A stretch of DNA of 64,000 bases from Oscillatoriales cyanobacterium (GTDB lineage: Bacteria; Cyanobacteriota; Cyanobacteriia; Cyanobacteriales; Microcoleaceae), in the NCBI GenBank assembly GCA_004294385.1, contig REAP01000011.1:1-64000 (forward strand), given 5' to 3'. This document shows, in pieces, positions 24,451-33,499 of this stretch. How positions within the stretch are numbered: position 1 is the first letter of the stretch; every line of letters begins with the position of its first letter. The notes below the pieces were generated by a model, which saw only the letters and a program-made list of their open reading frames with translations, was not told where the DNA came from and did not search any database. Both the position numbers and the translations under genes were made by a program.

Positions 24451-26741
24451 CTACTGCCCCCGTTCAAATTTCTCGGCAATCAGCCCCATCTCCAACGTAT
24501 CTGAGTGAAATTTTCCAACTGAGTATTTCTCAACCAAATTTAATCTGCTTTCGACTAAGCCCAGAAATTGATCGCAAGATTGGCAATCGATTTAGCTGGC
24601 GTTTCAGTCAGAAGTTTCCTGATGCGATCGTCATTTGGGAAGATAAATGTTTCTGGGTTTTAGCTAAACCCGAGCAACCAATGCCGAACCAAGGTGAATG
24701 GCGAACAGCACTGAATGAAATTCTAAAAGAGCTGAAAAATGATATTGGCGATCTATCTTACTCAATTCAATGGGTAAATCAACCAGAGCCAACAGCTTGT
24801 ATCTTTGCTCAACTAGCTGTGAGGGTGTTACAAATCAGGCGAACTTTCTCCCCTGCTGAAACTGTTTGGTCTGATAATCGTGTTGCAGTCAAGCGTGAAG
24901 TTGACTTTTGGGCAGAAACTTTTGAACTGCAAGGAATTCTATACCCAGCAATGGTTTTAACGCCTCACAGTTACTTTACTTTTAATGGTACTCTCTCTGA
25001 TTTCTATGAAAATCATCCTTACCGACACAAGCCTCAAGAGCTTTTGAGCGGAATGAAAGTGCGAGTAATTGAAACTAATAGTTCTGCTACGATTGTTAAT
25101 CTGGCAGGAAACATTGGCGAACGTAGAGAAGAATTGATTGAGAAAGCAACTGGTTCAATTAGCAAAGAAAAACTCACAGAAGCACCTGACGATCAACCAG
25201 TGGTAGCTATTAAGTTTGGCAAGGAAACCAAAGAATTTCACTATGCAATGGCTGCTCTTTATCCTTGTATTACTAAGGAGACATCTCTTAAATTTGAGGT
25301 GGAATATGGAGATTTACTCAAACATACTAAAATTCCCTACATAGAACGCAAGAATTGCTTAACCTCTTACAAACAAAAGGCGGGAGAACATTTAACTGTT
25401 TATGGTTTTCAGTTAGGAGATAGTATCAATAGCCGTCAGCATCCCAAAATATTTCGCTCGCTGCCATTCAAGCTTGATGAAACAAAACTACTTTTCGGAA
25501 AAGACAAGTCCGGTCAAAATGTTATTGGCAAAAGAGGTGAAGTCTTAAAGGGACTCTCTAGAGGTGGTGTTTATCGAAAGCATCAGGACTATGAAGATCC
25601 ATCGAGAGAAATTCGCATTTCAGTTCTAAAAATTGGTAACTTTAAAGTCAATTCTTTCTTCCTTGAACAAATCTCTCAGCGGCTCAAACTATACAAATTT
25701 GAAAGCATCCCTTTGATAGATCGAGAGACCACAAAGATTGATGAAGATAGAGTAAAGGTAGTTTTGACAGATGGCTTGAGCCCAGATGAGGCTAAAGCCC
25801 GAGTGGAACAAGCGATAGATGAGTTATTGCCAATTCCCCCGGATCTGGTTTTGACATTTCTACCCCAGAGCGATCGCCACGCTGACAATAGCGAGGATGG
25901 CAGCTTTTATGCTTATATATCTTCGCGCTTACTTCGCCGTGGAATTGCTAGCCAAGTCATTTACGAGGACACGCTGAAAGATACTAGCAATCACGGAAAT
26001 ATCCTCAATCAAGTCATTCCTGGAATTTTGGCAAAATTGGGAAACTTGCCTTTTATTCTAGCTGAACCTCTGGAGGTTGCGGATTATTTTATCGGCTTCG
26101 ATATTTCCCGAACTGCCAAAAAGAAGGGAACTGGAAGCCTAAATGTCTGTGCAAGTGTCCGTCTCTACAGTAAACAAGGAGAGTTTATTCGCTATCGGCT
26201 AGAAGATGCTCTTACAGAAGGTGAAGAAATCGATAAAAGAACTCTAGAAAGGTTTCTCCCTGCTGCTGAACTCAGTCGCAAAACAGTATTAATTTACCGT
26301 GACGGTCACTTTTGCGGTAGTGAAATCAAGCATTTACGGGAACGATCGAAAGCCATTGGTTCCAATTTTATTCTAGTGGAGTGCATAAAGTCAGGAATTC
26401 CCCGACTTTACAATTTTGAGCAGTCAGTTTTGAAAGCACCAAAAAAAGGGTTATCACTTTGCTTGTCTTCCCATGAAGTGATTTTAGTGACAACTGAAGT
26501 GAAATCTGAGAAAATGGGTTTACCTTATCCCCTGCGTTTGAGGGTTATTCCTGATGAAGGACAGCAAGTATCACTTGATAGTGTAGTAGAAGCAACTCTT
26601 AAACTTACCTTACTACATCATGGAGCCCTTAAAGAGCCGCGCTTACCTGTACCGCTATATGGCTCCGATCGCATCGCTTATCGTCGTTTACAAGGGATTT
26701 CTCCGGGTGCATTGGATGGGGATAAACAATTTTGGCTGTAA
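24447..26741 (+). CDS. Long prokaryotic Argonaute, catalytic tetrad present
   Basis: A 764-aa protein with N, PAZ-like, MID and PIWI regions. The PIWI domain has D552 ([11 protein letters not shown]), a glutamate finger within TEGEE (590-594), D619 (VLIYRDGHF) and D741 ([15 protein letters not shown]). Spacing is close to the DEDD set of active long-A Argonautes such as TtAgo and the cyanobacterial SeAgo/LrAgo, which use short DNA guides to cut DNA. Active members act against plasmids or phages and help separate replicated chromosomes. The start is the ATG inside the nuclease stop; an 11-codon longer frame lies within the nuclease gene. Coupling to a Cas4-like nuclease suggests joint generation of guides or degradation of targets. 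Confidence 0.93.
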   Translation: MTTAPVQISRQSAPSPTYLSEIFQLSISQPNLICFRLSPEIDRKIGNRFSWRFSQKFPDAIVIWEDKCFWVLAKPEQPMPNQGEWRTALNEILKELKNDIGDLSYSIQWVNQPEPTACIFAQLAVRVLQIRRTFSPAETVWSDNRVAVKREVDFWAETFELQGILYPAMVLTPHSYFTFNGTLSDFYENHPYRHKPQELLSGMKVRVIETNSSATIVNLAGNIGERREELIEKATGSISKEKLTEAPDDQPVVAIKFGKETKEFHYAMAALYPCITKETSLKFEVEYGDLLKHTKIPYIERKNCLTSYKQKAGEHLTVYGFQLGDSINSRQHPKIFRSLPFKLDETKLLFGKDKSGQNVIGKRGEVLKGLSRGGVYRKHQDYEDPSREIRISVLKIGNFKVNSFFLEQISQRLKLYKFESIPLIDRETTKIDEDRVKVVLTDGLSPDEAKARVEQAIDELLPIPPDLVLTFLPQSDRHADNSEDGSFYAYISSRLLRRGIASQVIYEDTLKDTSNHGNILNQVIPGILAKLGNLPFILAEPLEVADYFIGFDISRTAKKKGTGSLNVCASVRLYSKQGEFIRYRLEDALTEGEEIDKRTLERFLPAAELSRKTVLIYRDGHFCGSEIKHLRERSKAIGSNFILVECIKSGIPRLYNFEQSVLKAPKKGLSLCLSSHEVILVTTEVKSEKMGLPYPLRLRVIPDEGQQVSLDSVVEATLKLTLLHHGALKEPRLPVPLYGSDRIAYRRLQGISPGALDGDKQFWL

Positions 26742-26836
26742 GAGCGATCGCCCCAAAATCAACTAATATACAGCTTTTCGATCGCACACTAGATTTTTTA
26801 TCAAGCTAACTTAACAGGAGTCACGCACGCCACCAA

Positions 26837-26903
26837 AGAAACCGGGTTTTTTACCGAATCTGAGGGCTGTAACGAGTATTTTTGTAAAAACCCGGTTTCT
26901 GGA
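26837..26903. repeat. CCGGGTTT palindromic element
   Basis: AGAAACCGGGTTTTTT and TAAAAACCCGGTTTCTGG arms around a unique centre, between the convergent Argonaute and thrB genes. The element could fold as a terminator for both, but its sequence is that of the dispersed family. Confidence 0.75.
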
Positions 26904-26925
26904 CTCCCATGTAAGTCCTACTTAA

Positions 26926-27936
26926 TTAACGGGAGACTTGTGATCCTTGAGTATCAAGGTCGATCGCCCTGACATCAGCCTTCACCCCAAATTCCCCCCA
27001 AGCAGCCGCCATCCCTTTCTCAACCGCATCAGCATTAGTAACATCCGTTAAAGCCAAAAGCGTCGGCCCCGCACCGCTAATTACCATCCCACAAGCCCCT
27101 GCATTCAGTGCAGCTTGTTGCACCGCTTCATATCCCTTAATCAGCGATCGGCGGTAAGGCTGGTGAATTTTGTCATCGAGGGCGCAGCGCAGCCAATCTC
27201 GATCGCCCGCAGCCAAAGCCCGCACCAACAAACCGAGGTGTGCGGCATTAAAAATCGCGTCAGCCCTGCTGTACTCACTGGGCAAAACTTGTCGCGCTTC
27301 GGCTGTAGAAAGTTCAAAATCGGGAATCGCTACCACCGCCACAATATCAGGATGCCACGGAATATCGCAAATTTGCCAGGAACCCCCCCCCTGCCCCCCC
27401 TTGCTAAGGGGGGGTGCAAGAGGGGATTCTTCTCTTAGCCCCCCCTTACTAAGGGGGGGTTGGGGGGGTGTATTGCTAGCAGCGAGGCGACAGCCTCCGA
27501 GTAAAGCGGGGACAACATTGTCGGGATGTCCTTCAAGTTCGATCGCCAATTGCATCACTTCCACCTGACTCAAAGGCGCACCAGCTAATTGATTGGCACC
27601 GACTAACCCGCCGACAATCGCAGTTGCGGAACTTCCCAAACCTCTAGCCAGCGGCACTTGCATATCTATGTGTATGGCGACGGGTGGCGGCGATTGGTTC
27701 AGGCGATCGTACAAGGTGACAAATGCTACATAGGCGAGATTGCTTTCATCTGTCTTGACTTTGGCGGCTTCTTGGCCTGTAACAGTAATTTTCAGTTTCT
27801 CGGTTGCTGAGGGTGCGAGTTGGGAAAATTGGAAGCGGTTGTAGAGGCTTAAAGCGGCGCCGATGCAGTCAAAACCTGGGCCTAAGTTGGCGGTTGTAGC
27901 GGGTACGGTGACGGTGATGGTGGAAGTTACGGACAT
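26926..27936 (-). CDS. thrB: Homoserine kinase with a repeat-derived insertion
   Basis: A GHMP kinase that phosphorylates homoserine in threonine synthesis: VTVPATTANLGPGFDCIGAA, the ATP loop PLARGLGSSATAIVGG, and GACGMVISGAGPTLLAL. Length 336 aa against the usual ~305. The extra ~30 residues (about 157-187; PPQPPLSKGGLREESPLAPP) come from a CCCCCCTTACTAAGGGGGG repeat and fall between RLAASN and WQICDIPW, in a surface region. The frame and all motifs remain intact, so the enzyme is probably active. Confidence 0.95.
   Translation of the reverse strand: MSVTSTITVTVPATTANLGPGFDCIGAALSLYNRFQFSQLAPSATEKLKITVTGQEAAKVKTDESNLAYVAFVTLYDRLNQSPPPVAIHIDMQVPLARGLGSSATAIVGGLVGANQLAGAPLSQVEVMQLAIELEGHPDNVVPALLGGCRLAASNTPPQPPLSKGGLREESPLAPPLSKGGQGGGSWQICDIPWHPDIVAVVAIPDFELSTAEARQVLPSEYSRADAIFNAAHLGLLVRALAAGDRDWLRCALDDKIHQPYRRSLIKGYEAVQQAALNAGACGMVISGAGPTLLALTDVTNADAVEKGMAAAWGEFGVKADVRAIDLDTQGSQVSR
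27382..27470. repeat. G/C-run palindromic repeat inside thrB
   Basis: Two units of CCCCCCTT-CTAAGGGGGG with flanking runs of C or G. Translated on the minus strand they give PPLSKGG twice. This PPLxKGG repeat is a familiar cyanobacterial dispersed sequence. Confidence 0.85.
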
Positions 27937-27963
27937 TGTTTGGATAGTGGATTGGGAATTTTT

Positions 27964-28004
27964 TACCGCAGATAAAGGCAGATGAACGCGGATGAACGCA
28001 GATA
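27964..28004. repeat. ACCGCAGAT-type repeat upstream of thrB
   Basis: Units of GCAGATGAACGC; the same family as near atzG and hisC. It occupies the thrB upstream spacer. Confidence 0.65.
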
Positions 28005-28036
28005 GGAGAGTATTATACTATGTTTGCACAATCAAT

Positions 28037-28531
28037 TTATTTTTGTAGTATTTGCAGATGTTTGATGGCATCTTGGTAATCGTTGGTATTGCCGGATTTT
28101 TGATAGAGTTCGGCTGCTTTTTGATAGTCGCCGATCGCACCCGGTTTGTCTTCTAAGAATTCGCGGACTCTGGCGCGGTTGTAGTACGCATCACCGTAGT
28201 TGGGGTTGATGGCAATGGCGCGATCGAAATCTGCTTTGGCTGCTGGGTAATCTTTGAGGTTACGGGCGTGGATGATGCCGCGTTTGTTGTAGGCTTCGGC
28301 GTAGTTGGGGTTGAGGCGGATGGCTGCGGTATAATCTGCGATCGCACCTTCAATATCTCCTGCTTCTGACTTGGCTAAACCGCTGTTAAATAAGTCTTCA
28401 GCAGGATTTTGAACAATCGTTTTTTGAACTATTAAACTTGTTGAGGATTTAGCAGAGACAGCAGGGGATATATTACCAAAGACCGTAAAAATTCCTAGAA
28501 TACAAATTAACTGGTAAAATTGTGATTTCAT
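28037..28531 (-). CDS. Exported TPR protein
   Basis: A 164-aa protein with a signal peptide (FYQLICILGIFTVFGNISPA, probable cleavage after VSA) and about three TPR units (AIADYTAAIRLNPNYAEAYN, PAAKADFDRAIAINPNYGDA, AIGDYQKAAELYQKSG). Such proteins scaffold protein contacts in the periplasm or membrane surface. The partner is unknown. Its ATG lies three bases from the stop of the upstream Uma2 gene, so the two are likely co-transcribed. Confidence 0.8.
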   Translation of the reverse strand: MKSQFYQLICILGIFTVFGNISPAVSAKSSTSLIVQKTIVQNPAEDLFNSGLAKSEAGDIEGAIADYTAAIRLNPNYAEAYNKRGIIHARNLKDYPAAKADFDRAIAINPNYGDAYYNRARVREFLEDKPGAIGDYQKAAELYQKSGNTNDYQDAIKHLQILQK

Positions 28532-28534
28532 AAT

Positions 28535-29101
28535 CTAGGAAAAAATTCGAGCGACTGTACAACTAAAACCAGGTAACAAAGGCGAGGTCAATTCATCAGC
28601 GCTCAACAGCGTAGCAACTAACCTTAAACTTGCTTGTTCGCGGCGATAAACTTCTATTTGTCGCAACCGCCAATTCACAATCCAGTATTCTTGTACTCCC
28701 CGCACTGAATAGAGTCGGAGTTTCAAATCTCTATCCCGTCTTTCATTATCTGCACCGGGGGACAATACTTCAACAACTAACTCAGGTGAGCCGGTTAAAT
28801 GTCCGGCTTCGTCTAGCAAAATAGCCAAGCGTTCATTGCTGGCCCAAACTAGATCGGGAATTACGTTATCGGCATCTGTGAAAATAAGACCCGGATTGAT
28901 TCCTGCTTGTCCTAAATTAGTCTCTCGCGACCAAGTATTGAGTTCTTGGTAGAGGTTGCCTATAGCTTGTTGATGCCCCCAATGCGGTGCTCTAGTCATA
29001 AATAGCTCCCCATCAATAATTTCATAGCGATCGCCATTATCAGGCAATAGTTCTAAATCAGCGGTAGTAAAGCGTAGTTTATCAGATATTGTCTGGCTCA
29101 T
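28535..29101 (-). CDS. Uma2 family (DUF820) protein
   Basis: A complete 188-aa member: TTADLELLPDNGDRYEIIDG, VIPDLVWASNERLAILLDEA, ELVVEVLSPGADNERRDRDL and KLRLYSVRGVQEYWIVNWRL. The D ... E-x-L-S-P ... K pattern fits a PD-(D/E)XK nuclease fold. Biological role unknown; the family is greatly expanded in filamentous cyanobacteria. Compare the truncated copy near 2.7 kb, which lacks the C-terminal part seen here. Confidence 0.85.
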   Translation of the reverse strand: MSQTISDKLRFTTADLELLPDNGDRYEIIDGELFMTRAPHWGHQQAIGNLYQELNTWSRETNLGQAGINPGLIFTDADNVIPDLVWASNERLAILLDEAGHLTGSPELVVEVLSPGADNERRDRDLKLRLYSVRGVQEYWIVNWRLRQIEVYRREQASLRLVATLLSADELTSPLLPGFSCTVARIFS

Positions 29102-29118
29102 AAAATAGTTCGGTAAGT

Positions 29119-29540
29119 GGGAAACTCAGAGTCTTTAGACCTGAGAGGGAAACGACGCGGGTGGTTTTAACCACCGTGAATCTTCGTATCCATTACCGCC
29201 TTGGGATTGTTTAGCTCGGTGTACTTTTGTGATGTACTTTCAATGGGACAATTACCATCTCAAACCTTACAATCCTGTACGCATAATGTTTTGCTCTTTC
29301 GAGCCTCCCTTGCGGGGTAAAGTTCGCTTCGTCAAAGTTATAAGGGCTTGTTAGGTTGGCAACACTGTTCCAGTGACTTTAGAACTGTTTAATTGCCAAC
29401 GACAGAGCTCTTAACTAGCGTCGCATTCGCCCGGTGTCGTGACCCAAATAACGTAGTCAGTTAAGACTGAGACTGGTCAGAATAGCTTGTTTTGAGCGTT
29501 GCTCTTACAAGCTCAGTGTCTTTAGACCTGAGTTCCTGAC
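29119..29540 (-). ncRNA. Structured RNA resembling a stand-alone HEARO/omega RNA
   Basis: The region codes for nothing but is rich in stems when read on the minus strand. From 5' to 3' it has a CTCAGGTCTAAAGACACTGAG hairpin-like end and GCTTGT/ACAAGC enclosing GAGC-AAC-GCTC. Then come CTTAACT/AGTTAAG, GTTGGCAA/TTGCCAAC, CCC-GCAA-GGG, GCTC-GAAA-GAGC and GGTGGTT/AACCACC, ending with CTCAGGTCTAAAGACTCTGAG. The GNRA loops appear only on the minus strand, fixing the orientation. The build and the subterminal hairpins fit the HEARO RNA of IscB-type IS200/IS605-like elements, here without an iscB gene. Family assignment is from memory of its features, not a covariance search. Confidence 0.6.
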
Positions 29541-29734
29541 ACAAACACTCTTGATAGGTGATACAAACATTATAGACGATCGAGCATCTAAAGCATCTAC
29601 AAATTTCAACCTGTGAGTGCAATGGAGCAAGAAGCTCAACAAGCTGCTCAGGTTGGACGATCTAGAGTAATCCTACAAAACATTTGACGATGAATTAGAA
29701 CTCGCCTACACCGTAATTCATGGGATTGAAATGG
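29541..29734. other. Spacer with a possible gene remnant
   Basis: Between the structured RNA and gdhA. A short stretch around 29621-29680 can be read as MEQEAQQAAQVGRSRVILQN before losing coherence. It may be a remnant, but is too short to name. Confidence 0.25.
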
Positions 29735-31021
29735 TCAACCATTCACATAATAATCCCGTGTTCCCTTGGCATTCATCGCTTCTCCGAGTCGATTTAATCC
29801 GTACACATAAGCAGCAGTTCTCATACACACTGACAACTCCTGGGCTATTTTCCAAATTGCTTCAGTTTCCTCGATCATTTTATCCTTCAACCGCTGGTTT
29901 ACCTCCTCCAGCGTCCAATAAAGTCCGCTACGATTTTGCACCCATTCAAAATAACTAACTGTTACGCCTCCAGCATTGACTAAGATATCAGGAATAATCT
30001 GAATTCCCTTGGCTTCTAAAATCAAATCAGCAGCGGAATCGATCGGGCCGTTAGCTACTTCAAAAATAAACTTAGCCTTAATACTCTCAACATTGGCTTC
30101 GGTAATTTGATTTTCCAAAGCTGCTGGAATCAACACATCTACATCTAATGCTAGAACTTCCTGATTTGTCAATATTTCATGTTCGACAATATTGCAGACA
30201 GAGCCTTCGCAGTAAATAGCTTTGATACCTTTATTCGACTCTTTTGAACTGCGAATGCTCGGTATATCCAGACCTTGTTTAGCATAAATTCCACCTTGGG
30301 AATCGCTGACTGCAACTACTTTGTAGCCTGCTTTCCAGAGCAGTTCTGCTATTTCTGCACCGGCATTGCCAAAACCTTGGACTGCTACTGTTGTATTTTG
30401 AGGAGTTAGCTGAAATTTGGGTAGAATAGTTTCTAATACAAAGAAAGCACCAGTTGCTGTTGCCGTATCTCGACCTAAACTGCCACCAATTGTTACGGGT
30501 TTACCAGTCACAACTGCTGGACAAAGTTGCCGTTTGATGATATTATATTGATCCATCATCCAACCCATGATCATCGGATTAGTGTAGACATCTGGTGCGG
30601 GAATATCGATGTCTGGGCCAATGAAATCTGCGATCGCATCCACATAGCCCCGGCTCAACCGTTCCAATTCCAGTTTTGACAATTCCTTGGGATTTAAGGT
30701 GATTCCTCCCTTGGCTCCTCCAAAGGGCAAGTTCAAAACTGCACATTTAAAAGTCATCCAAAATGCCAAGGATTGCACTTCGTCAAGGGATACTTTCGGA
30801 TGGTAGCGTACTCCTCCCTTAGATGGGCCTCTGGTATTGTCGTAGCGCACTCGATAACCTTGAAAAATTCGCAGCGAACCGTTGTCCATCCGTACAGGAA
30901 TTGATACAATTAAGCTAGATTTTGGATATTTTAGTCGTTCGATCGTATCCTCGGAAAGGGATACATATTTTAAGGCTCGTTCTAATCGGCGGCTGGCATC
31001 GGTAAATAATGATTCAGTCAT
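29735..31021 (-). CDS. gdhA: Glu/Leu/Phe/Val-type glutamate dehydrogenase
   Basis: A 428-aa dehydrogenase: GYRVRYDNTRGPSKGGVRYH, the catalytic-lysine segment NLPFGGAKGGI, the Rossmann turn VAVQGFGNAGAEIAELLWKA, and ILVNAGGVTVSYFEWVQN. It interconverts glutamate and 2-oxoglutarate with ammonia. Length and motifs are normal for the ~420-aa class. The gene is followed downstream by the structured RNA region. Confidence 0.93.
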   Translation of the reverse strand: MTESLFTDASRRLERALKYVSLSEDTIERLKYPKSSLIVSIPVRMDNGSLRIFQGYRVRYDNTRGPSKGGVRYHPKVSLDEVQSLAFWMTFKCAVLNLPFGGAKGGITLNPKELSKLELERLSRGYVDAIADFIGPDIDIPAPDVYTNPMIMGWMMDQYNIIKRQLCPAVVTGKPVTIGGSLGRDTATATGAFFVLETILPKFQLTPQNTTVAVQGFGNAGAEIAELLWKAGYKVVAVSDSQGGIYAKQGLDIPSIRSSKESNKGIKAIYCEGSVCNIVEHEILTNQEVLALDVDVLIPAALENQITEANVESIKAKFIFEVANGPIDSAADLILEAKGIQIIPDILVNAGGVTVSYFEWVQNRSGLYWTLEEVNQRLKDKMIEETEAIWKIAQELSVCMRTAAYVYGLNRLGEAMNAKGTRDYYVNG

Positions 31022-31024
31022 AAA

Positions 31025-31145
31025 AAGTTACTTGTCAGTTGTTGGTTGTCAGTCGGCGGTTGTCAGTAGGCGGTGCCCTGAGTGTAGTCGAAGGGTCAAC
31101 TATCAACTATCAACTATCGACTGTCAATTGTCAATTGTCAACAAA
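31025..31145. repeat. GTCAGTTGTTG/TCAACTATCAA heptamers and CCCTGAGTGTAGTCGAAGGG palindrome
   Basis: Upstream of gdhA. The palindrome CCCTGAGYGTAGTCGAAGGG is also at 1320, inside the kinase gene, and at 46905. The repeats fill most of the gap to the next gene. Confidence 0.8.
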
Positions 31146-31332
31146 CTGCTTTGTCCCGATCGCGAATCTAGCATTCCTCAGCAGAAATTAAGCATATACA
31201 CTTACAATAGAGATTGAGATCTCAACTCAAGGCAAAATTTGAGATCGATCGCTTAAATCAAAGCCAGCCATTAGGGGCATTAAATTCTGAATAGCGATCG
31301 ACTAATTAACTTACTTTCTTAACTAAATTATT

Positions 31333-31947
31333 ATGATGGTTGCACTCCTAGCCGCCCTATCTGCATCTGCGTCGGGGGGTATGAGAATCGCCATACCCCT
31401 GCTGTTAATTGGTCTGTTACGCATCGACAAACTTTGGTCGGAAATACCTTTATTGCGTAGGCTTCACCCCCAAGTGGTGATCGCAGTTTTGGTGAGTTGG
31501 TCGCTGTTAGAACTATTTGCTTCTAAAACCTTTGGGGGACAGCGGGTGATGCAAATTGTGCAAGTTATTTTCAGTCCTATTGTAGGGGCAATTATGGGAG
31601 TTGCGATCGCACAAATACGTCCCATAGACGAAGTTGTTGCTCACCCTTGGATGCTGTGGATTATTGGTATTGTAGGAGGTTTGTTGGCTTTAGTGTTGCA
31701 ATTGGTACAAGCAGGATGGTTTTATCGGCTGAGGGGTTTGCCACTTTGGGTGATTTTTGTCCAAGATGGCTTGTGCATCGCTTTGGTATTGTTTGCTTTT
31801 GATGCGCCGCGTCAGGGTGCTTTGATTGCGATGTTGTTGCTGTGGCTGGCAATTCGTAGTTCTAAGGAGTGGTATTGTTGGTACAGGAATCAGGGAATAC
31901 TGGGGTTATTGGGAAATCCCCGCCAAGGTAAACGGGATCCAGATTAA
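31333..31947 (+). CDS. DUF4126 family membrane protein
   Basis: A 204-aa very hydrophobic protein with an N-terminal small-residue segment (LLAALSASASGGMRIAIPLL) and about five membrane helices. The start and the SPIVGAIMGVAIAQ stretch match DUF4126, an uncharacterised family of bacterial inner-membrane proteins. It ends with a basic cytoplasmic tail (SSKEWYCWYRNQG). Confidence 0.75.
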   Translation: MMVALLAALSASASGGMRIAIPLLLIGLLRIDKLWSEIPLLRRLHPQVVIAVLVSWSLLELFASKTFGGQRVMQIVQVIFSPIVGAIMGVAIAQIRPIDEVVAHPWMLWIIGIVGGLLALVLQLVQAGWFYRLRGLPLWVIFVQDGLCIALVLFAFDAPRQGALIAMLLLWLAIRSSKEWYCWYRNQGILGLLGNPRQGKRDPD

Positions 31948-32103
31948 TTTTATTATTTGTTATTTGTTATTTCTAATAAGGCTAAGCTGTTCAGCCTCTA
32001 AAACGCATATCGTATGGTATAACATGATGATATTTAGAAAAAATTAATGCCTACTAAAAACTTCCTCCCCCAAACAACTTTAGCCTCAAAGGAGCCTTTA
32101 CTC

Positions 32104-33375
32104 ATGACGCACTTCGGCATTCTCTGTCCGGGATCCGGCAGCCACCTCAACACTATGAGATCTTTGGGCTGTGAACTGCTTCGCCGAGGCCATCGAGTCA
32201 CTATATTTAACTTCCCCGATGCTAAAGCCGCAACCTTAGCCAGCGGTTTAGAATTCCAGCCATTCGCTGAAGAAGAGTTTCCCGTCGGCTGGTATGCAGA
32301 AATCCTTACCCAACGCGGAAAACTTAGTGGACTTACGGCATTGCGACATACTTTGAACGAAGTCGCTAAGACTTCTAATGCTCTTCTCAGAGAGGCTCCC
32401 ATCGCGATTAAAAAAGCTGGTGTAGAAGCTTTGCTAGTAGACCAAGTTTGTCTCGAAGGAGGAACAATTGCTGACTGTCTAAACATTCCTTTTATCACAG
32501 TTTGCAGTGCGTTGCTCTTAAATCGAGACCCCAAAATTCCACCCATTTGTACCCTTTGGCAGTACGATCCGACTTGGAAAGGACGTTTACGCAATCAAGT
32601 TAGCTATCAGTTACTCGGTTTGCTTGCAAGACCGATTCGAGAAGGGATTTCTGAGTATCGCCGCCAGTGGAACTTACCTTTGCACTCTCACCCGAATGAT
32701 GCTTACTCGAAACTCGCTCAACTCAATCAACATCCGGCTGAATTTGAGTTTCCCAGGCAAAATTTACCCCCACATTTCCATTTTACGGGCCCTTATCACA
32801 ATCCAGCCACTCGCAAACCAGTGCCTTTTCCCTTTGAAAAATTAACCGGCAAACCATTGATTTATGCCTCAATGGGAACTATTCAAAATCGCTTGTTGGA
32901 TGTTTTTCAAACTATCGCCTCTGCTTGTGAAGGATTAGACGCCCAATTGGTAATATCTCTCGGAGGCGGTGCAACTCCCGAATCCTTGCCGCAATTGCCG
33001 GGAAATCCGATAGTTGTGGGCTATGCACCGCAATTGGAATTGCTGCAAAAAGCCACTCTCACGATTACTCACGCGGGAATGAATACAACTTTAGAATCCT
33101 TGAGTAATGGAGTCCCAATGGTGGCAATTCCTGTGGCCAATGACCAGCCTGGAGTGGCGGCGCGCATTGCTTATACAGGTGTTGGCGAAGTGGTTCCTTT
33201 GAAGGAATTGAGTGTTCCTAAACTGCGATCGGCAATTGTGAAAGTCCTCACCCAAGAGTCATATAAACAAAGGGCGATCGAGATGCAAGAGGCAATTGTG
33301 CGATCGGGCGGAGTCAAGAAAGCGGCTGATATTATCGAACAAGTTATATTGACTGGGAAGCCTGTCTTAGCTTAA
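32104..33375 (+). CDS. UDP-glycosyltransferase, GT1/MGT-like
   Basis: A 423-aa GT-B glycosyltransferase. The N-terminal MTHFGILCPGSGSHLNTMRS binds acceptor; the C-terminal part has PLIYASMGTIQNR, VVGYAPQLELLQKATLTITH and AGMNTTLESLSNGVPMVAIP, the GT1 donor signature. The family includes macrolide and zeaxanthin (CrtX) glucosyltransferases; a carotenoid or lipid acceptor is plausible but unproven. The ATG at 32104 is chosen because AAAGGAGC stands 9 bases before it. A longer frame opens at 32047. Confidence 0.85.
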   Translation: MTHFGILCPGSGSHLNTMRSLGCELLRRGHRVTIFNFPDAKAATLASGLEFQPFAEEEFPVGWYAEILTQRGKLSGLTALRHTLNEVAKTSNALLREAPIAIKKAGVEALLVDQVCLEGGTIADCLNIPFITVCSALLLNRDPKIPPICTLWQYDPTWKGRLRNQVSYQLLGLLARPIREGISEYRRQWNLPLHSHPNDAYSKLAQLNQHPAEFEFPRQNLPPHFHFTGPYHNPATRKPVPFPFEKLTGKPLIYASMGTIQNRLLDVFQTIASACEGLDAQLVISLGGGATPESLPQLPGNPIVVGYAPQLELLQKATLTITHAGMNTTLESLSNGVPMVAIPVANDQPGVAARIAYTGVGEVVPLKELSVPKLRSAIVKVLTQESYKQRAIEMQEAIVRSGGVKKAADIIEQVILTGKPVLA

Positions 33376-33395
33376 TGGACGCACTTCGACTCCTC

Positions 33396-33458
33396 GAAAC
33401 CGGGTTTTTGCGAAAATACTTGTTGCAGCGCGCAGATTCGATAAAAACCCGGTTTCTG
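33396..33458. repeat. CCGGGTTT palindromic element
   Basis: CGAAACCGGGTTTTTGCG to GATAAAAACCCGGTTTCTG, between the glycosyltransferase and decarboxylase genes. Confidence 0.75.
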
Positions 33459-33499
33459 AACCCCTACTAAAATCTCAATCAGGATGAAGCGGATCGGCG

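Noticed and set aside
26837..26903. CCGGGTTT element as a dedicated terminator of the Argonaute operon
   Set aside because: Same arms occur in many unrelated places, even inside a gene; terminator action may be incidental.
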